Positions 32,414-41,616 of a stretch of DNA of 64,000 nucleotides are shown in pieces (position 1 is the stretch's first letter; each line of letters opens with the position of its first letter). The notes beneath the pieces were generated by a model. The model made no database searches, was not told the origin of the DNA, and worked only from the letters and a program-made list of their open reading frames with translations. The position numbers and the translations under genes are program-made. Origin of the DNA: Mycobacterium parmense (lineage in GTDB: Bacteria > Actinomycetota > Actinomycetes > Mycobacteriales > Mycobacteriaceae); assembly GCF_010730575.1 (NCBI RefSeq), contig NZ_AP022614.1:2852001-2916000 (forward strand). The letters run 5' to 3'.

Positions 32414-35400
32414 ATGGTCACGAAGGTGACCGAATGGGCCGCCACCATCGACAGGCGCCACCACGACGCGGCGATCCTCGGGTTCGACTGCGTGGTCGCC
32501 GAGACCGCATCCGGAGCCTGCGAGGCCCGTGATTCCACCGTCCCCCTGCTGCGGCGCCTGCGGGAGGTGGGCATCGCCACGGCCGTGTACTCGGCCACCC
32601 GCGACTGCGCGCAGGCCCTGCGCGCGGCCGGGATCGACGATCTCGTCACCGTCGTCGACGGCTCGGCGTCCGCCCGGAGCCCGGAGTCGGCGGCGCTGAC
32701 CCTCACGGCCAGGCTCGGCTGCCGGCCCGTTCGTTGCGCAGTCATCGACTGCAACGAAGCGCGGCTGCGGGCCGCCGCCGACGGCGGCTTCGGCCTGGTG
32801 ATCGGGCTCGACCGCGACGGACACGCCGCGAAGTTGCTCTCCTGCGGGGCCGACACGGTGGTGGCCGACCCGGCCGAGATCTCCGTGCGGGGCGGTGGCA
32901 GACCGATGTCGGCCATCGCCGACGCCGTGGCGGTCTACAACCAGCTCAGGGAACTGATCACCAACCGGCAACCCGCGGTGTTCCTCGATTTCGACGGCAC
33001 CCTCTCGGAGATCGCCGAGCGCCCGGAGGCCGCGACCCTGATCGGAGGTGCCGCCGCGGCGCTGCGCGTCCTGGCCGCACGGTGCCCGGTCGCGGTGATC
33101 AGCGGTCGCGACCTGCGCGACGTCCGCAGGCGCGTCGGCGTCGAAGGCGCCTGGTACGCGGGCAGCCACGGCCTCGAACTCATCGGGCCCGACGGCGCCC
33201 ACCACGACAACGCCGCCGCCGGCGGCGCCACCGCCACGCTCGCCGACACGGCCGGGCTGCTCGCGGAGACACTTGGCGACGTGCCGGGAATCCTGGTGGA
33301 GCACAAACGCTTTGCGGTGGCCGTGCATTACCGCAACGCCGATCCCGGCGACGTCGACGGCGTGATCGCGGCGGTCCGACGGATCGGGCGTTGCGAGGGC
33401 CTGCGGACCGCCACCGGCCGCAAGGTCATCGAACTGCGGCCCAATGTCGACTGGGACAAAGGCGCCACCGTCAACTGGCTGCTGCAACATATCGAGCGGG
33501 GCAGCGGCGCCGCCGGTTCCGGCGCGCTTCTGCCGATCTACATCGGCGGCGACATCACCGACGAGGACGCCTTCGACGCCGTGCAGTTCGACGGCGTGGG
33601 AATCGTCGTGCGCCACGACGAGGACGCCGATCGCCCGTCGGCCGCGCTGTTCTGCGCGCAAGGCCCCTCCTCGGTGGTCGAATTCCTCGACCGGCTGGCG
33701 ACCGACCTTTCCGAGGCCGCCGCGCGGCCCGGCGGTCCGTGGGAACTGGTCTACGACAGCTACGACCCGGCCACCGAACGGCTGCGGGAGGCGCTGTGCA
33801 CGGTAGGCAACGGCTACTTCGCCACCCGCGGTTGCGCGCCGGAGGCGCTCACATCCGAAACCCACTACCCGGGAACCTATGCCGCCGGCGTGTACAACGA
33901 ATTGTCCGATCGGGTCGCGGGCCGCACGATAGACAACGAAAGCCTGGTGAACCTCCCCAACTGGCTGTCGCTGACGTTCCGGATCGACGACGGACCCTGG
34001 TTCGACGTCGACGCTGCCGAGTTGCTCTGCTACCGGCAGACATTCGACCTGCGGCACGCGACGCTGACCCGCAGCCTGCGGTTCTCCGACGCCGCCGGCC
34101 GGATCACGGGACTCACGCAGCAGCGCTTCGCATCCATGCACGACCCGCACGTCGCGGCGATGCGGACCACGGTCACCGCCGAAAACTGGTCCGGCACCGT
34201 AGAATTCAGGTCGCTGCTGGACGCCGGCGTCGGCAACACCATGGTCGAACGCTATCGCTCGTTGTCGAGCACGCACCTCACCGGCACGGTGGTGGACGCC
34301 ACCGCGTGCGACTCGGTGCTGCTGCGGACGCGAACGTCTCAGTCACAGATCACGATCGCGGTGGCCGCGCGCAGCACCGCCTGGTGCGGCGACCGTCGCG
34401 CCGACGCCAGCTACGAGCCCGTCCACGACGTCAACCGCGGCGGTCACGACATCGCGGTCGCACTGTCGGCGGGGCAGTCGGTGTCGTGTGAGAAAGTGGT
34501 CACCTACTTCACCGGCAGGGACGCCGCCGTGTCCGAACCGGCCGGCGCCGCCCGGCAGAGCCTCGACTCCACGGGCCGCTACGACGACCTGCACGACCAG
34601 CACGCACGGGCGTGGGCCCGGCTGTGGGAACAGTGCAACGTCGGCCTCGACGACGGCGAGGCCTCGCTGCGGGTGCTTCGGCTGCACCTGGTGCACCTGC
34701 TGCAGACCATCTCGCCGCACACCGCCGAACTCGACGCCGGCGTCCCGGCCCGTGGGCTGCACGGGGAGGCCTACCGCGGGCACGTCTTCTGGGATTCGCT
34801 GTTCGTGTCGCCGGTGCTGAGCATGCGGATGCCGAACGTGACCAGGTCCCTGCTGCTGTACCGCTACCGCCGGCTGCCCGAGGCGCGCCGCGCGGCGCAC
34901 CGGGCGGGTTACCTCGGGGCGATGTACCCGTGGCAATCGGGCAGCGACGGACGCGAGGCGAGCCAGCAACTGCACCTCAATCCCCGGTCCGGCCGGTGGA
35001 ATCCGGACCCCAGCGCACGCGCGCACCACGTCGGCCTCGCCATCGCCTACAACGCCTGGCAGCACTACCAGGTGACCGGCGACCGCCAGTGGCTGGTCGA
35101 CTACGGAGCCGAGATGCTGGTCGAGATCGCGCGATTCTGGGTGGGGCTGGCCACCTTCGACGAGAGCCGCGCACGCTATTCGATCCGGGGCATCATCGGA
35201 CCCGACGAGTTCCACTCGGGCTATCCGGGTAAGGAGTACGACGGCGTCGACAACAACGCCTACACCAACGTCATGGCCGTATGGGTGATCCTGCGGGCGA
35301 TGGACGCGCTGGATCTGTTGCCGCTGCGCGACCGCCTCGATCTCATCGGCAAGGTCGAGCTGACCGCCGACGAGCTCGATCGCTGGAATCACGTGACGCG

Positions 35401-36115
35401 ACGCATGTTCGTGCCGTTCCACGACGAGGTCATCAGTCAATTCGAGGGCTATTGCGAACTGGCGGAACTCGATTGGGAGCACTACCGGCAGCGCTACGGC
35501 AACATCCAGCGACTCGACCGGATTCTGGAAGCCGAGGACGACAGCGTCAACAACTACAAGGCGTCCAAGCAGGCCGACGCGCTGATGCTGTTCTACCTGC
35601 TGTCCTCCGAGGAGTTGCTCGGACTGTTCGGGCGGCTGGGTTACCGGTTTGCGCCCGAACAGATTCCGAAGACCATCGACTACTACCTGGCCCGCACCTC
35701 GCACGGGTCGACGCTGAGCGCCGTCGTGCACTCCTGGGTGCTCGCGCGGTCGCACCGGCATGCGGCCATGGAGTACTTCCAACAGGTGCTGGATTCCGAC
35801 ATCGCCGACATCCAGGGCGGCACCACCGCCGAAGGCATCCACCTGGCCGCCATGGCCGGCAGCGTGGACCTGCTGCAACGATGCTTCACCGGCCTCGAGA
35901 CCCGCGACGACCGGCTGATCGTCGGCCCGCAATGGCCGGAAGCGCTGGGCGCCATCGAGTTTCCGCTCGTCTATCGCGGCCAGCGTCTGCACCTGCGGGT
36001 CAGCGGCCGCGCGGGCGCCCTGACCTCCGAGGCCGGCAACGCCGCGGCGGTCACCGTGGAATGCCGCGGCGCGGTGCGACAGCTGCTGCCCGGGCACACC
36101 ATCGAGGTCGCATGA
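32414..36115 (+). CDS. otsB1: Trehalose-phosphatase (OtsB1-like) fused to GH65 glycosidase/phosphorylase
   Basis: A 1233-residue three-part protein matching the layout of DosR-regulated Rv2006 (OtsB1). Residues 1-170 are a HAD-like domain whose first motif reads GFDCVVAE, lacking the second Asp of DxD, so it is probably inactive. Residues 180-440 are a trehalose-6-phosphate phosphatase domain with FLDFDGTLSEIA (DxDGT nucleophile) and GGDITDEDAF. Residues 455-1230 are a GH65 domain with the general acid Glu in IIGPDEFH (about 931) and SHGSTLS, resembling the phosphate-binding loop of trehalose, kojibiose and maltose phosphorylases. It could link trehalose-phosphate removal to disaccharide phosphorolysis. 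No OtsB activity has been shown for the M. tuberculosis homologue, to my knowledge. The DosR box lies 60 bases upstream of ATG 32414. Confidence 0.88.
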   Translation: MVTKVTEWAATIDRRHHDAAILGFDCVVAETASGACEARDSTVPLLRRLREVGIATAVYSATRDCAQALRAAGIDDLVTVVDGSASARSPESAALTLTARLGCRPVRCAVIDCNEARLRAAADGGFGLVIGLDRDGHAAKLLSCGADTVVADPAEISVRGGGRPMSAIADAVAVYNQLRELITNRQPAVFLDFDGTLSEIAERPEAATLIGGAAAALRVLAARCPVAVISGRDLRDVRRRVGVEGAWYAGSHGLELIGPDGAHHDNAAAGGATATLADTAGLLAETLGDVPGILVEHKRFAVAVHYRNADPGDVDGVIAAVRRIGRCEGLRTATGRKVIELRPNVDWDKGATVNWLLQHIERGSGAAGSGALLPIYIGGDITDEDAFDAVQFDGVGIVVRHDEDADRPSAALFCAQGPSSVVEFLDRLATDLSEAAARPGGPWELVYDSYDPATERLREALCTVGNGYFATRGCAPEALTSETHYPGTYAAGVYNELSDRVAGRTIDNESLVNLPNWLSLTFRIDDGPWFDVDAAELLCYRQTFDLRHATLTRSLRFSDAAGRITGLTQQRFASMHDPHVAAMRTTVTAENWSGTVEFRSLLDAGVGNTMVERYRSLSSTHLTGTVVDATACDSVLLRTRTSQSQITIAVAARSTAWCGDRRADASYEPVHDVNRGGHDIAVALSAGQSVSCEKVVTYFTGRDAAVSEPAGAARQSLDSTGRYDDLHDQHARAWARLWEQCNVGLDDGEASLRVLRLHLVHLLQTISPHTAELDAGVPARGLHGEAYRGHVFWDSLFVSPVLSMRMPNVTRSLLLYRYRRLPEARRAAHRAGYLGAMYPWQSGSDGREASQQLHLNPRSGRWNPDPSARAHHVGLAIAYNAWQHYQVTGDRQWLVDYGAEMLVEIARFWVGLATFDESRARYSIRGIIGPDEFHSGYPGKEYDGVDNNAYTNVMAVWVILRAMDALDLLPLRDRLDLIGKVELTADELDRWNHVTRRMFVPFHDEVISQFEGYCELAELDWEHYRQRYGNIQRLDRILEAEDDSVNNYKASKQADALMLFYLLSSEELLGLFGRLGYRFAPEQIPKTIDYYLARTSHGSTLSAVVHSWVLARSHRHAAMEYFQQVLDSDIADIQGGTTAEGIHLAAMAGSVDLLQRCFTGLETRDDRLIVGPQWPEALGAIEFPLVYRGQRLHLRVSGRAGALTSEAGNAAAVTVECRGAVRQLLPGHTIEVA

Positions 36116-36138
36116 CGGTGACCGATCCGGCCGGAAAA

Positions 36139-36175
36139 GGGACGAACGGCCCTGCCCCGACGGGGGTTGCGCCCC
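36139..36175 (+). promoter_or_regulatory. Paired DosR-like boxes upstream of the USP gene at 36238
   Basis: Core 1, GGGACGAACGGCCC at 36139-36152, matches GGGACTWWAGTCCC at 11 of 14 positions. Core 2, GGGGGTTGCGCCCC at 36162-36175, matches at 9. The centres are 23 bp apart, and the second ends 62 bases before the start codon. The pairing supports function more than either score alone. Confidence 0.55.
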
Positions 36176-36237
36176 ATAGTGTTCAGCAAAGACCGGTTCC
36201 GGAGTTCACCGGTCACCCCTGGGATCGGGAGGACGCG

Positions 36238-37050
36238 ATGAGCAATCCGCAACCGGCAGCGCGGATCGTGGTGGGTATCGACGGCTCGGACGCGGCGATC
36301 AACGCGGCCAGATGGGCGGTCGGCGAAGCCGTGAGCCGCGGCGTCCCGCTCCGGTTGATTCACGCCGTCCCCGAACGCAGCGGGGCCGCGGGCGAAGAGA
36401 GCCTGGACGTGGAATACGCCCAGACGTCGCTGCGCGCCGCCGACGCGGCCCTTGCGGCCATGGGCGAGCCGGTCAAGGTCGAATGCGACATCGCGCACGG
36501 ATCGCCAGAAAGCGCGTTGATCGCGGAATCGCGGCACGCGGCGATGATCTGCGTGGGCTCCGTCGGATCCGGCTGGGTGGCGCGCCGGGTCCTCGGCTCG
36601 ACCGCGGAGGCGGTGGCCCGCAAAGCCCACTGCCCGGTGGCGGTGATCCGCGGCGGGGGTGAAAGCGCGGGAACGGAGCCCGGGTACGTCGCCGTGGCCG
36701 TGGACGATTCGCCCGGAAACGACGCCGTGCTCGAACACGGCTTCCGCGAGGCGCGGCTGCGCTGCGCGCCCATCCTGGCGATGGGCGTGTGGCGCTGGGG
36801 CTTCGGCGAGATTCCCTTCCGCCAGCTGGACCATCGGCTCGGCCCGTGGGTGTCGCGGTATCCCGACCTGCATGTCCAGCCCGCCGCCGCGCGACACGGC
36901 GCGCCCGACTTCCTGACGCACACCCAGGAATCGGTCCAGCTCGCCGTCGTCAGCGCCGAGGACGCCGACAAGGTCGCCCGCATGGTCGGGCCGATCAACC
37001 CCCACCCGTCCGGCCACGCCGGATGCTCGGTCCTCGTGGTGCGCGACTGA
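36238..37050 (+). CDS. Universal stress protein
   Basis: A 270-residue USP protein. The first domain (residues 5-140) has IVVGIDGSDAAINAARWA and the glycine-rich loop VGSVGSGWVARRVLGSTAEAV followed by CPVAVIR, so ATP binding is plausible. The second domain (about 148-268) starts YVAVAVDDSPGND but ends GHAGCSVLVVRD with no G-2x-G-9x-G loop, so it is probably non-binding. This resembles Rv3134c/Rv2028c more than the tandem-active type. ATG at 36238 follows GGGAGG. It has its own paired DosR-like boxes and stands between the OtsB fusion (same strand) and a convergent SpoIIAA-like gene. Confidence 0.87.
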   Translation: MSNPQPAARIVVGIDGSDAAINAARWAVGEAVSRGVPLRLIHAVPERSGAAGEESLDVEYAQTSLRAADAALAAMGEPVKVECDIAHGSPESALIAESRHAAMICVGSVGSGWVARRVLGSTAEAVARKAHCPVAVIRGGGESAGTEPGYVAVAVDDSPGNDAVLEHGFREARLRCAPILAMGVWRWGFGEIPFRQLDHRLGPWVSRYPDLHVQPAAARHGAPDFLTHTQESVQLAVVSAEDADKVARMVGPINPHPSGHAGCSVLVVRD

Positions 37051-37068
37051 CGGGGCGACGCCTGCGCA

Positions 37069-37437
37069 TCAGCCGGCGGCCCACTGCTTGGCACGGTCGA
37101 GTTCGTCGTGCCCGAACAGTGCGAACTCGCCGGGAATCATCCATGCCAGCGCGTGCAGCGTGCGGGCGATCCACTCCTTGTCGGAGACGATCGCGATCCG
37201 TTTGAACGCCGAGTGGTGCGGCAGCACGGTGCCCAGGCCGAGTTTGAGGTCCTCCACGAAGCCACCCGGGCCGAAGCCCTCGTAGTCGGGGCTGATGACC
37301 TCCACGATCCTGACCTCCCCGGTGTTCAACATCCGGTCGAGCTGCGGCTTCAGCTCGCGCAACTCGTCACCCCGCAGCCGGCCCGACACACGGATCCCCG
37401 TCACCTTCTCGGGCATGTCCGCCAGGAATTCGATCAT
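37069..37437 (-). CDS. SpoIIAA-like (STAS/SEC14-type) protein
   Basis: A 122-residue protein of the SpoIIAA-like family. The pattern is an N-terminal strand (VTGIRVSGRLRGDELRELKPQL), an acidic loop (VEVISPDYEGFGPGGFVEDL), and the helix KRIAIVSDKEWIARTLHALAWMIPGEFALF, the conserved 'IAVVSD..W....' block. Such proteins are small cytosolic alpha/beta modules of unknown role, often in stress loci. It is downstream of a USP gene on the same strand (44-base gap), so it may be the last gene of the GNAT-USP unit that starts at the boxes near 38960. Confidence 0.78.
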   Translation of the reverse strand: MIEFLADMPEKVTGIRVSGRLRGDELRELKPQLDRMLNTGEVRIVEVISPDYEGFGPGGFVEDLKLGLGTVLPHHSAFKRIAIVSDKEWIARTLHALAWMIPGEFALFGHDELDRAKQWAAG

Positions 37438-37481
37438 CGGATGTCCTCTCCTTCAGGCCGCAACGTGGTCAACGAAGTGGG

Positions 37482-38360
37482 TCAACGAACCACGATCACC
37501 GGGACTTTGGCCGACTGCGCCACGGTGGAACTGACCGAGCCGAGCAGCATCCCCGGGAACCCGCCCCGGCCACGGCTGCCGACCACCACCAGCCGGCTGC
37601 GCTCGGCCTCCTGCAAAAGCCAGTGAGACGGCCTGTCGCAGAACAGTTTCCGCTCGACCCGCACGTCGGGGTAGTGCTCCTGCCAGCCGGCGAGGCGTTC
37701 GGCGAGGATCTCGTGCCCCTCCGCCTCGCGGTCGCGCCAGTCCATGCCCAGGATCGGGAACACGCCGACGTCGCTCCACACGTGCACGGCGACCAGTCCG
37801 ACCCCGCGGCGGGAGGCCTCGTCAAAAGCCAGCGCGGTGGCCGCCTCCGACGCGGGCGAGCCGTCGATGCCCACCAGCACGGGCGCGGCGGGGTCGCCGG
37901 TCTGGTCCTCGTCGGAGTGGATGACCGCGACCGGGCAGCGGGCGTAGTGGACCAGACCCGTGGTGACCGACCCGAGCAACGCCCGGCCCACCGCGCCGAG
38001 CCCCTGGCTGCCGGCGACGATCATCCGCGCGTGCCGGGAGGCTTCGACGAACGCCGGCACGATGCCGGAGTAGACCACCTCGGTGCGGACGTCGGGCGGC
38101 TCGGCGTCACCGAGGCCTGCGCTCAGCGCTTTTCGCGCCCGGTCCATGACCTGGCGCGCCTCGTCGCGCTGCCATTCGGGCATCTGTGCGTACAGCTGGC
38201 CCACGGGCCAGCCGACGACCACGGGCGCGACGGCGTGCATCAAGGTGACGGGCAGGCCCCGCATGACGGCCTCCTGCGCGCCCCAGGCGACGGCGGCATC
38301 GGACGCGGCCGACCCGTCGACACAGACCATAACCCCGTAATCCGTTGCCGGCTCAGACAT
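37482..38360 (-). CDS. Universal stress protein, tandem USP domains
   Basis: A 292-residue protein with two complete USP domains: VCVDGSAAS ... VAGSQGLGAVGRALLGSVTTGL and VGIDGSPAS ... VVGSRGRGGFPGMLLGSVSSTV. The second half is very similar to the second half of the USP at 31397 ([26 protein letters not shown]), showing a recent duplication. ATG at 38360 is chosen because GAGGAG lies six bases upstream; an ATG at 38378 would overlap the GNAT stop as ATGA. In both cases it is coupled to the upstream acetyltransferase gene. Confidence 0.88.
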   Translation of the reverse strand: MSEPATDYGVMVCVDGSAASDAAVAWGAQEAVMRGLPVTLMHAVAPVVVGWPVGQLYAQMPEWQRDEARQVMDRARKALSAGLGDAEPPDVRTEVVYSGIVPAFVEASRHARMIVAGSQGLGAVGRALLGSVTTGLVHYARCPVAVIHSDEDQTGDPAAPVLVGIDGSPASEAATALAFDEASRRGVGLVAVHVWSDVGVFPILGMDWRDREAEGHEILAERLAGWQEHYPDVRVERKLFCDRPSHWLLQEAERSRLVVVGSRGRGGFPGMLLGSVSSTVAQSAKVPVIVVR

Positions 38361-38374
38361 CTCGAGCTCCTCAC

Positions 38375-38908
38375 TCATCTCGCCCAGGCCGGCGCGCCGA
38401 GCGCGAGCTCCAGGCGGCGGACCGATCCGTCCTCGACCGGCGCACAGACCCAGCCCAGGTCCAGGAACACCGTCAGCATCAGGTGGTTCTCGCCCAGTAC
38501 GTCGGCGACGAAGCGCTCGATGCCGTGGGCCCGCGCGACATCGGCCAGGCGGTCGAGCAACGCGGTGCCCACACCGAGGGAGTGGTCCTCGTGGGCGACC
38601 ACCACCGCAACCTCGGCGCTCCGCGGCTCTTCGCCCGCGGCGACGTAGTGCGCCACACCGATCAGCCGCCCGGCGTCGAATGCGCCGAGGGCGCACAGAC
38701 CCTCGGCCGGCCCGGTCAGCTTGCCCGCGAGCTCGTGTAGCGGGACCGGCTGCAGCGTGAAGAACCGGAAGTAGCGGTCGTGATCCGAAAGATGCTCGTG
38801 GAGAGCGAAAACGGCCTCGCCGTCGTCGATGCCAAGGCGGCGCACCGTCACGACCCGTCCGTCCAGCAGCCGCGCCGTCGACGCGAACCGCCCCGCCCGA
38901 TCGCTCAT
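38375..38908 (-). CDS. GNAT-family N-acetyltransferase
   Basis: A 177-residue acetyltransferase. The N-terminal part (TVRRLGIDDGEAVFALHEHLSDHDRYFRFF) is that of the GNAT domains seen with or fused to acyl-CoA synthetase and cyclic-nucleotide domains, such as the lysine acetyltransferase PatA/Rv0998. The acetyl-CoA site is EVAVVVAHEDHSLGVGTALLDRLADVA, with a slightly altered Q/RxxGxG/A loop (SLGVGT). Protein lysine acetylation is a reasonable guess. It is the first gene of a unit with the USP and perhaps the SpoIIAA-like gene, and paired DosR-like boxes sit 39-73 bases upstream of ATG 38908. Confidence 0.82.
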   Translation of the reverse strand: MSDRAGRFASTARLLDGRVVTVRRLGIDDGEAVFALHEHLSDHDRYFRFFTLQPVPLHELAGKLTGPAEGLCALGAFDAGRLIGVAHYVAAGEEPRSAEVAVVVAHEDHSLGVGTALLDRLADVARAHGIERFVADVLGENHLMLTVFLDLGWVCAPVEDGSVRRLELALGAPAWAR

Positions 38909-38946
38909 GACCGACGACGTTATCCCGTTCGGGCGCCTCCGGGCAG

Positions 38947-38981
38947 GGGCCGTTGGACCTCACCGGGGCGCCATTGGTCCC
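38947..38981 (-). promoter_or_regulatory. Paired DosR-like boxes upstream of the GNAT-USP unit
   Basis: Core 1, GGGCCGTTGGACCT at 38947-38960 (9 of 14), and core 2, GCGCCATTGGTCCC at 38968-38981 (10 of 14), have centres 21 bp apart. They occupy the gap between the dosS stop and the GNAT start, so they serve the GNAT gene. Confidence 0.6.
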
Positions 38982-38997
38982 GTTCGGACCGGCGCCG

Positions 38998-40710
38998 TCA
39001 GTCGTCGGTCAGCGGGGCCACCCAGTGCACCCGGGTGCCGCCCTCGGGGAGGTTCGTGATGTCGCAGGTACCGCCGAGCTGTGCGGCGCGGTGTTTCATG
39101 TTGGCCAGGCCACTGTTGCGCGAGTTTCCCTCGGGTATGCCGCAGCCGTTGTCGATGATGTCCAGGGTGCACATGTCGGCGACGCTGATCTCGACGGTCA
39201 GCCGCGTCGCACCGGAGTGGCGCAGGACGTTGCTGACGGCCTCCGCGGTGACGGCCTCGGCGTGGTCGGCCAGCTCACCACCGACGGCGGTCATCGGCCC
39301 GTGCATGCGGACGGTGGTCCCGACGTCACGATTCTCGGTCAGGTCGGCGATCACCCGCGCAATGCGCTGCCTGAAGTCGGCGTCCTTGCCCGCCGGCGAC
39401 TTGAGCTGGAAGATCGTCGACCGGATCTCCTCGATGATGGTCTGCAGGTCGTCGAGCGTGCGGTTGAGCCGTTCTGCCACCTCCGGCGATCGCGCCCGGG
39501 CCAGTGTCCCCTGCAGATCCATGCCGGCGGCGAACAGCCGCTGGATCACGTGGTCGTGCAGGTCGTGCGCGATGCGCTCGCGCTCGCCCAGGATGGTCAG
39601 CTGCCGCGCGTCCTCGCGTGCCGACGCCAGGACGAGCGCCATGGCGGCGTGGGTGGCGAAGTCGTTCACCAGGTCGAGGTAGCTCTCGTTGAACGGAGGC
39701 TGGTCGGCGCCGCGGGCGATGACGATCACGCCGACCACCCGATCGTGGGCGCGCAGCGGCATCACGATGGCGGGTCGCTGCCCGATGTCGGTGAACGCCG
39801 GGATCGGGTACCGCAACGCCTCGGTGATCAGCGGTTCGCCCGAGCGGAACACACCACCGCTGGTCGAGCTGTCCACCGGAACCTGCCGGCCGACCACCTC
39901 GGACGCGTGGGGTCCCACCGCGGCGGACACCACCAGGGCTTCGACGTCCTCGTCGCTCATGTCGGCGTCGTCGGGAACCAGCACGATCGCCTGTTCCGCG
40001 TCGGTCAGGATTCGCGCCCTCTCGGCGATCAGCTGCAGCGGGTGCCGGTGCGGCGCCGCGCTGGACAGCAGCGCGGTGGTGATCTCGCGGCTGGCCTCCA
40101 GCCATTTCACCGACATGCGTTCGCGTTCGAACAACTGCGCGTTGTCGATCGCGACGGCGGCCGCGAACGCGAGCGCGCGGGCCGCGACCTCGTCGGACTC
40201 CGAGAACGTCCGCGCCGGGTCGACGTGGGTGAGATAGAGGTTCCCCAGGACGGCTCCCCGGATGGTGATCGGCACCGCCAGGAAGGCCCGCATCGGGGGG
40301 TGATGCTCGGGGAACCCGACGGCGTCCGGGTGCGTGGTCAGGTCGTCCATCCGCAGAGCGGGCGTGTCCAGCAGCGACAGGCTCAAGATGCCCTTGCCGA
40401 CCGGCAGATGGCCGATGCGCCGGACCGTGTCGTCGTCCATGCCCTCGTGGGTGAAGGAGACCAGGTTGCCCTCGGAGTCGCGGATCGCCAGGGCGCCGTA
40501 GGGGGCCGACGTCAGGTCCCTGGCCGCGGCGATGATCCGGTGCAGGGTGACGTCGAGGTCGAGGCCGGCGCCGATCTCGACGATGACCCGCAGCAACTGC
40601 TCCATCTGATCGCGAGCGGCCAGCAACTCATCGAGCTGCTTGTGCATATTGCTCACCAAGCCGCGCCGACCCAGGCCAGCAAATGCTGAGCTCTTATCGT
40701 CGCTGGTCAC
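38998..40710 (-). CDS. dosS: DosS/DosT-type haem sensor histidine kinase
   Basis: A 570-residue soluble kinase. Residues 30-195 are GAF-A with PEHHPPMRAF; its His136-His137 region matches the DosS/DosT proximal haem ligand segment. Residues 205-365 are GAF-B. The HisKA_3 domain has the phosphoacceptor in ERIAHDLHDHV (His382), and the ATPase part has EAVSNVLRHSG (N-box) and DNGCGIPEG (G-box). In M. tuberculosis DosS and DosT sense O2, NO and CO through haem and phosphorylate DosR. The start is GTG at 40710 behind GGAAGG. It lies downstream of dosR on the same strand across an unusually long 129-base gap. DosS versus DosT identity cannot be decided by eye; position favours DosS. Confidence 0.92.
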   Translation of the reverse strand: MTSDDKSSAFAGLGRRGLVSNMHKQLDELLAARDQMEQLLRVIVEIGAGLDLDVTLHRIIAAARDLTSAPYGALAIRDSEGNLVSFTHEGMDDDTVRRIGHLPVGKGILSLSLLDTPALRMDDLTTHPDAVGFPEHHPPMRAFLAVPITIRGAVLGNLYLTHVDPARTFSESDEVAARALAFAAAVAIDNAQLFERERMSVKWLEASREITTALLSSAAPHRHPLQLIAERARILTDAEQAIVLVPDDADMSDEDVEALVVSAAVGPHASEVVGRQVPVDSSTSGGVFRSGEPLITEALRYPIPAFTDIGQRPAIVMPLRAHDRVVGVIVIARGADQPPFNESYLDLVNDFATHAAMALVLASAREDARQLTILGERERIAHDLHDHVIQRLFAAGMDLQGTLARARSPEVAERLNRTLDDLQTIIEEIRSTIFQLKSPAGKDADFRQRIARVIADLTENRDVGTTVRMHGPMTAVGGELADHAEAVTAEAVSNVLRHSGATRLTVEISVADMCTLDIIDNGCGIPEGNSRNSGLANMKHRAAQLGGTCDITNLPEGGTRVHWVAPLTDD

Positions 40711-40839
40711 CCCGACCGAACCTTCCCGACATGTCAGGCAACCGCTGACGCTCAGAGGCGATAGCCGCGCAACGCCCGTTTGCCTGCGGCCAGCTTAGTC
40801 GTTTTACGTCACGTGCCCAACAAGGCGGGCGCCCCGGGA

Positions 40840-41511
40840 CTATTCCGGCGGAGCTGCCGTCGGCGTCGTGTGCCGCCCGGGCCGCTGATCCAGTTTGGAT
40901 GCGAACACCGCCGCCTGGGTGCGGCGCTCCATCCCCAGCTTGGCCAGCAACCGCGACACGTAGTTCTTCACCGTCTTCTCGGCGAGGAACATCCGGGCGG
41001 CGATCTGCCTGTTGGTGAGGCCCTCGCTGAGCAGTCCCAGCAGCGTCCGCTCCTGTTCGGTGAGCCCGGACAGCGGGTCGTCGCGCTCGGCCGAGCCGCG
41101 GAGCTTGGCCATCAGCGCGGCGGCCGCCCGGTTGTCCAGCAGGGACTTACCGGCGCCCACCTCCTTGATGGCGTGGGCCAGCTCCATCCCCTTGATGTCC
41201 TTGACGACGTAGCCGCTGGCGCCGGCCAGGATGGCCTCCAGCATGGCCTCGTCGGAGGTGAACGACGTCAGCATCAGGCAGCGCAGGTCCGGGTGGTCGG
41301 ACACCAGGTCGCGGCACAACTCGATCCCGTTGCCGTCCGGAAGGCGCACATCGAGCACGGCGACGTCGGGCCGCAGCGCCGGAATCCTGGCCTTGGCCTC
41401 GGACACCGAGCCGGCTTCGCCGACGATCTCGAGTTCGGGGTCCGATGCGAGCAGATCGGCGAGGCCGCGCCGAACCACCTCGTGGTCGTCGACCAGGAAA
41501 ACCTTAACCAT
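40840..41511 (-). CDS. dosR: Dormancy response regulator DosR/DevR
   Basis: A 223-residue NarL-type regulator of the hypoxia/NO/CO response. The receiver domain begins [17 protein letters not shown]; the acidic pocket is Asp8-Asp9, the phosphorylation site Asp54 (VLDVRLPDG), and Lys104 lies in KDIKGMEL. The LuxR-type helix-turn-helix is [20 protein letters not shown], with the recognition helix [20 protein letters not shown], practically as in DevR of M. tuberculosis. The DNA-contact residues Lys179, Lys182 and Asn183 are kept. ATG at 41511 is the family start. It is preceded by a USP gene (105-base gap) and followed by dosS, the Rv3134c-dosR-dosS order. The many DosR boxes in this window should be its targets. 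Confidence 0.96.
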   Translation of the reverse strand: MVKVFLVDDHEVVRRGLADLLASDPELEIVGEAGSVSEAKARIPALRPDVAVLDVRLPDGNGIELCRDLVSDHPDLRCLMLTSFTSDEAMLEAILAGASGYVVKDIKGMELAHAIKEVGAGKSLLDNRAAAALMAKLRGSAERDDPLSGLTEQERTLLGLLSEGLTNRQIAARMFLAEKTVKNYVSRLLAKLGMERRTQAAVFASKLDQRPGRHTTPTAAPPE

Positions 41512-41616
41512 GGCGAGCCCTTCCTGCTGGTCGCAGGATACAAGCGTCGCCGAGCTGTCGACCATTCGAAACCCCCGTGCTCCCGTCATTGGGTGTCCGC
41601 TGCGGCAATTCTGGCT

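Noticed and set aside
40836..40849. GGGACTATTCCGGC at the end of dosR as a DosR box for dosS
   Set aside because: Only the left half matches (8 of 14) and it lies over the dosR stop codon, with no partner at 21-22 bp.
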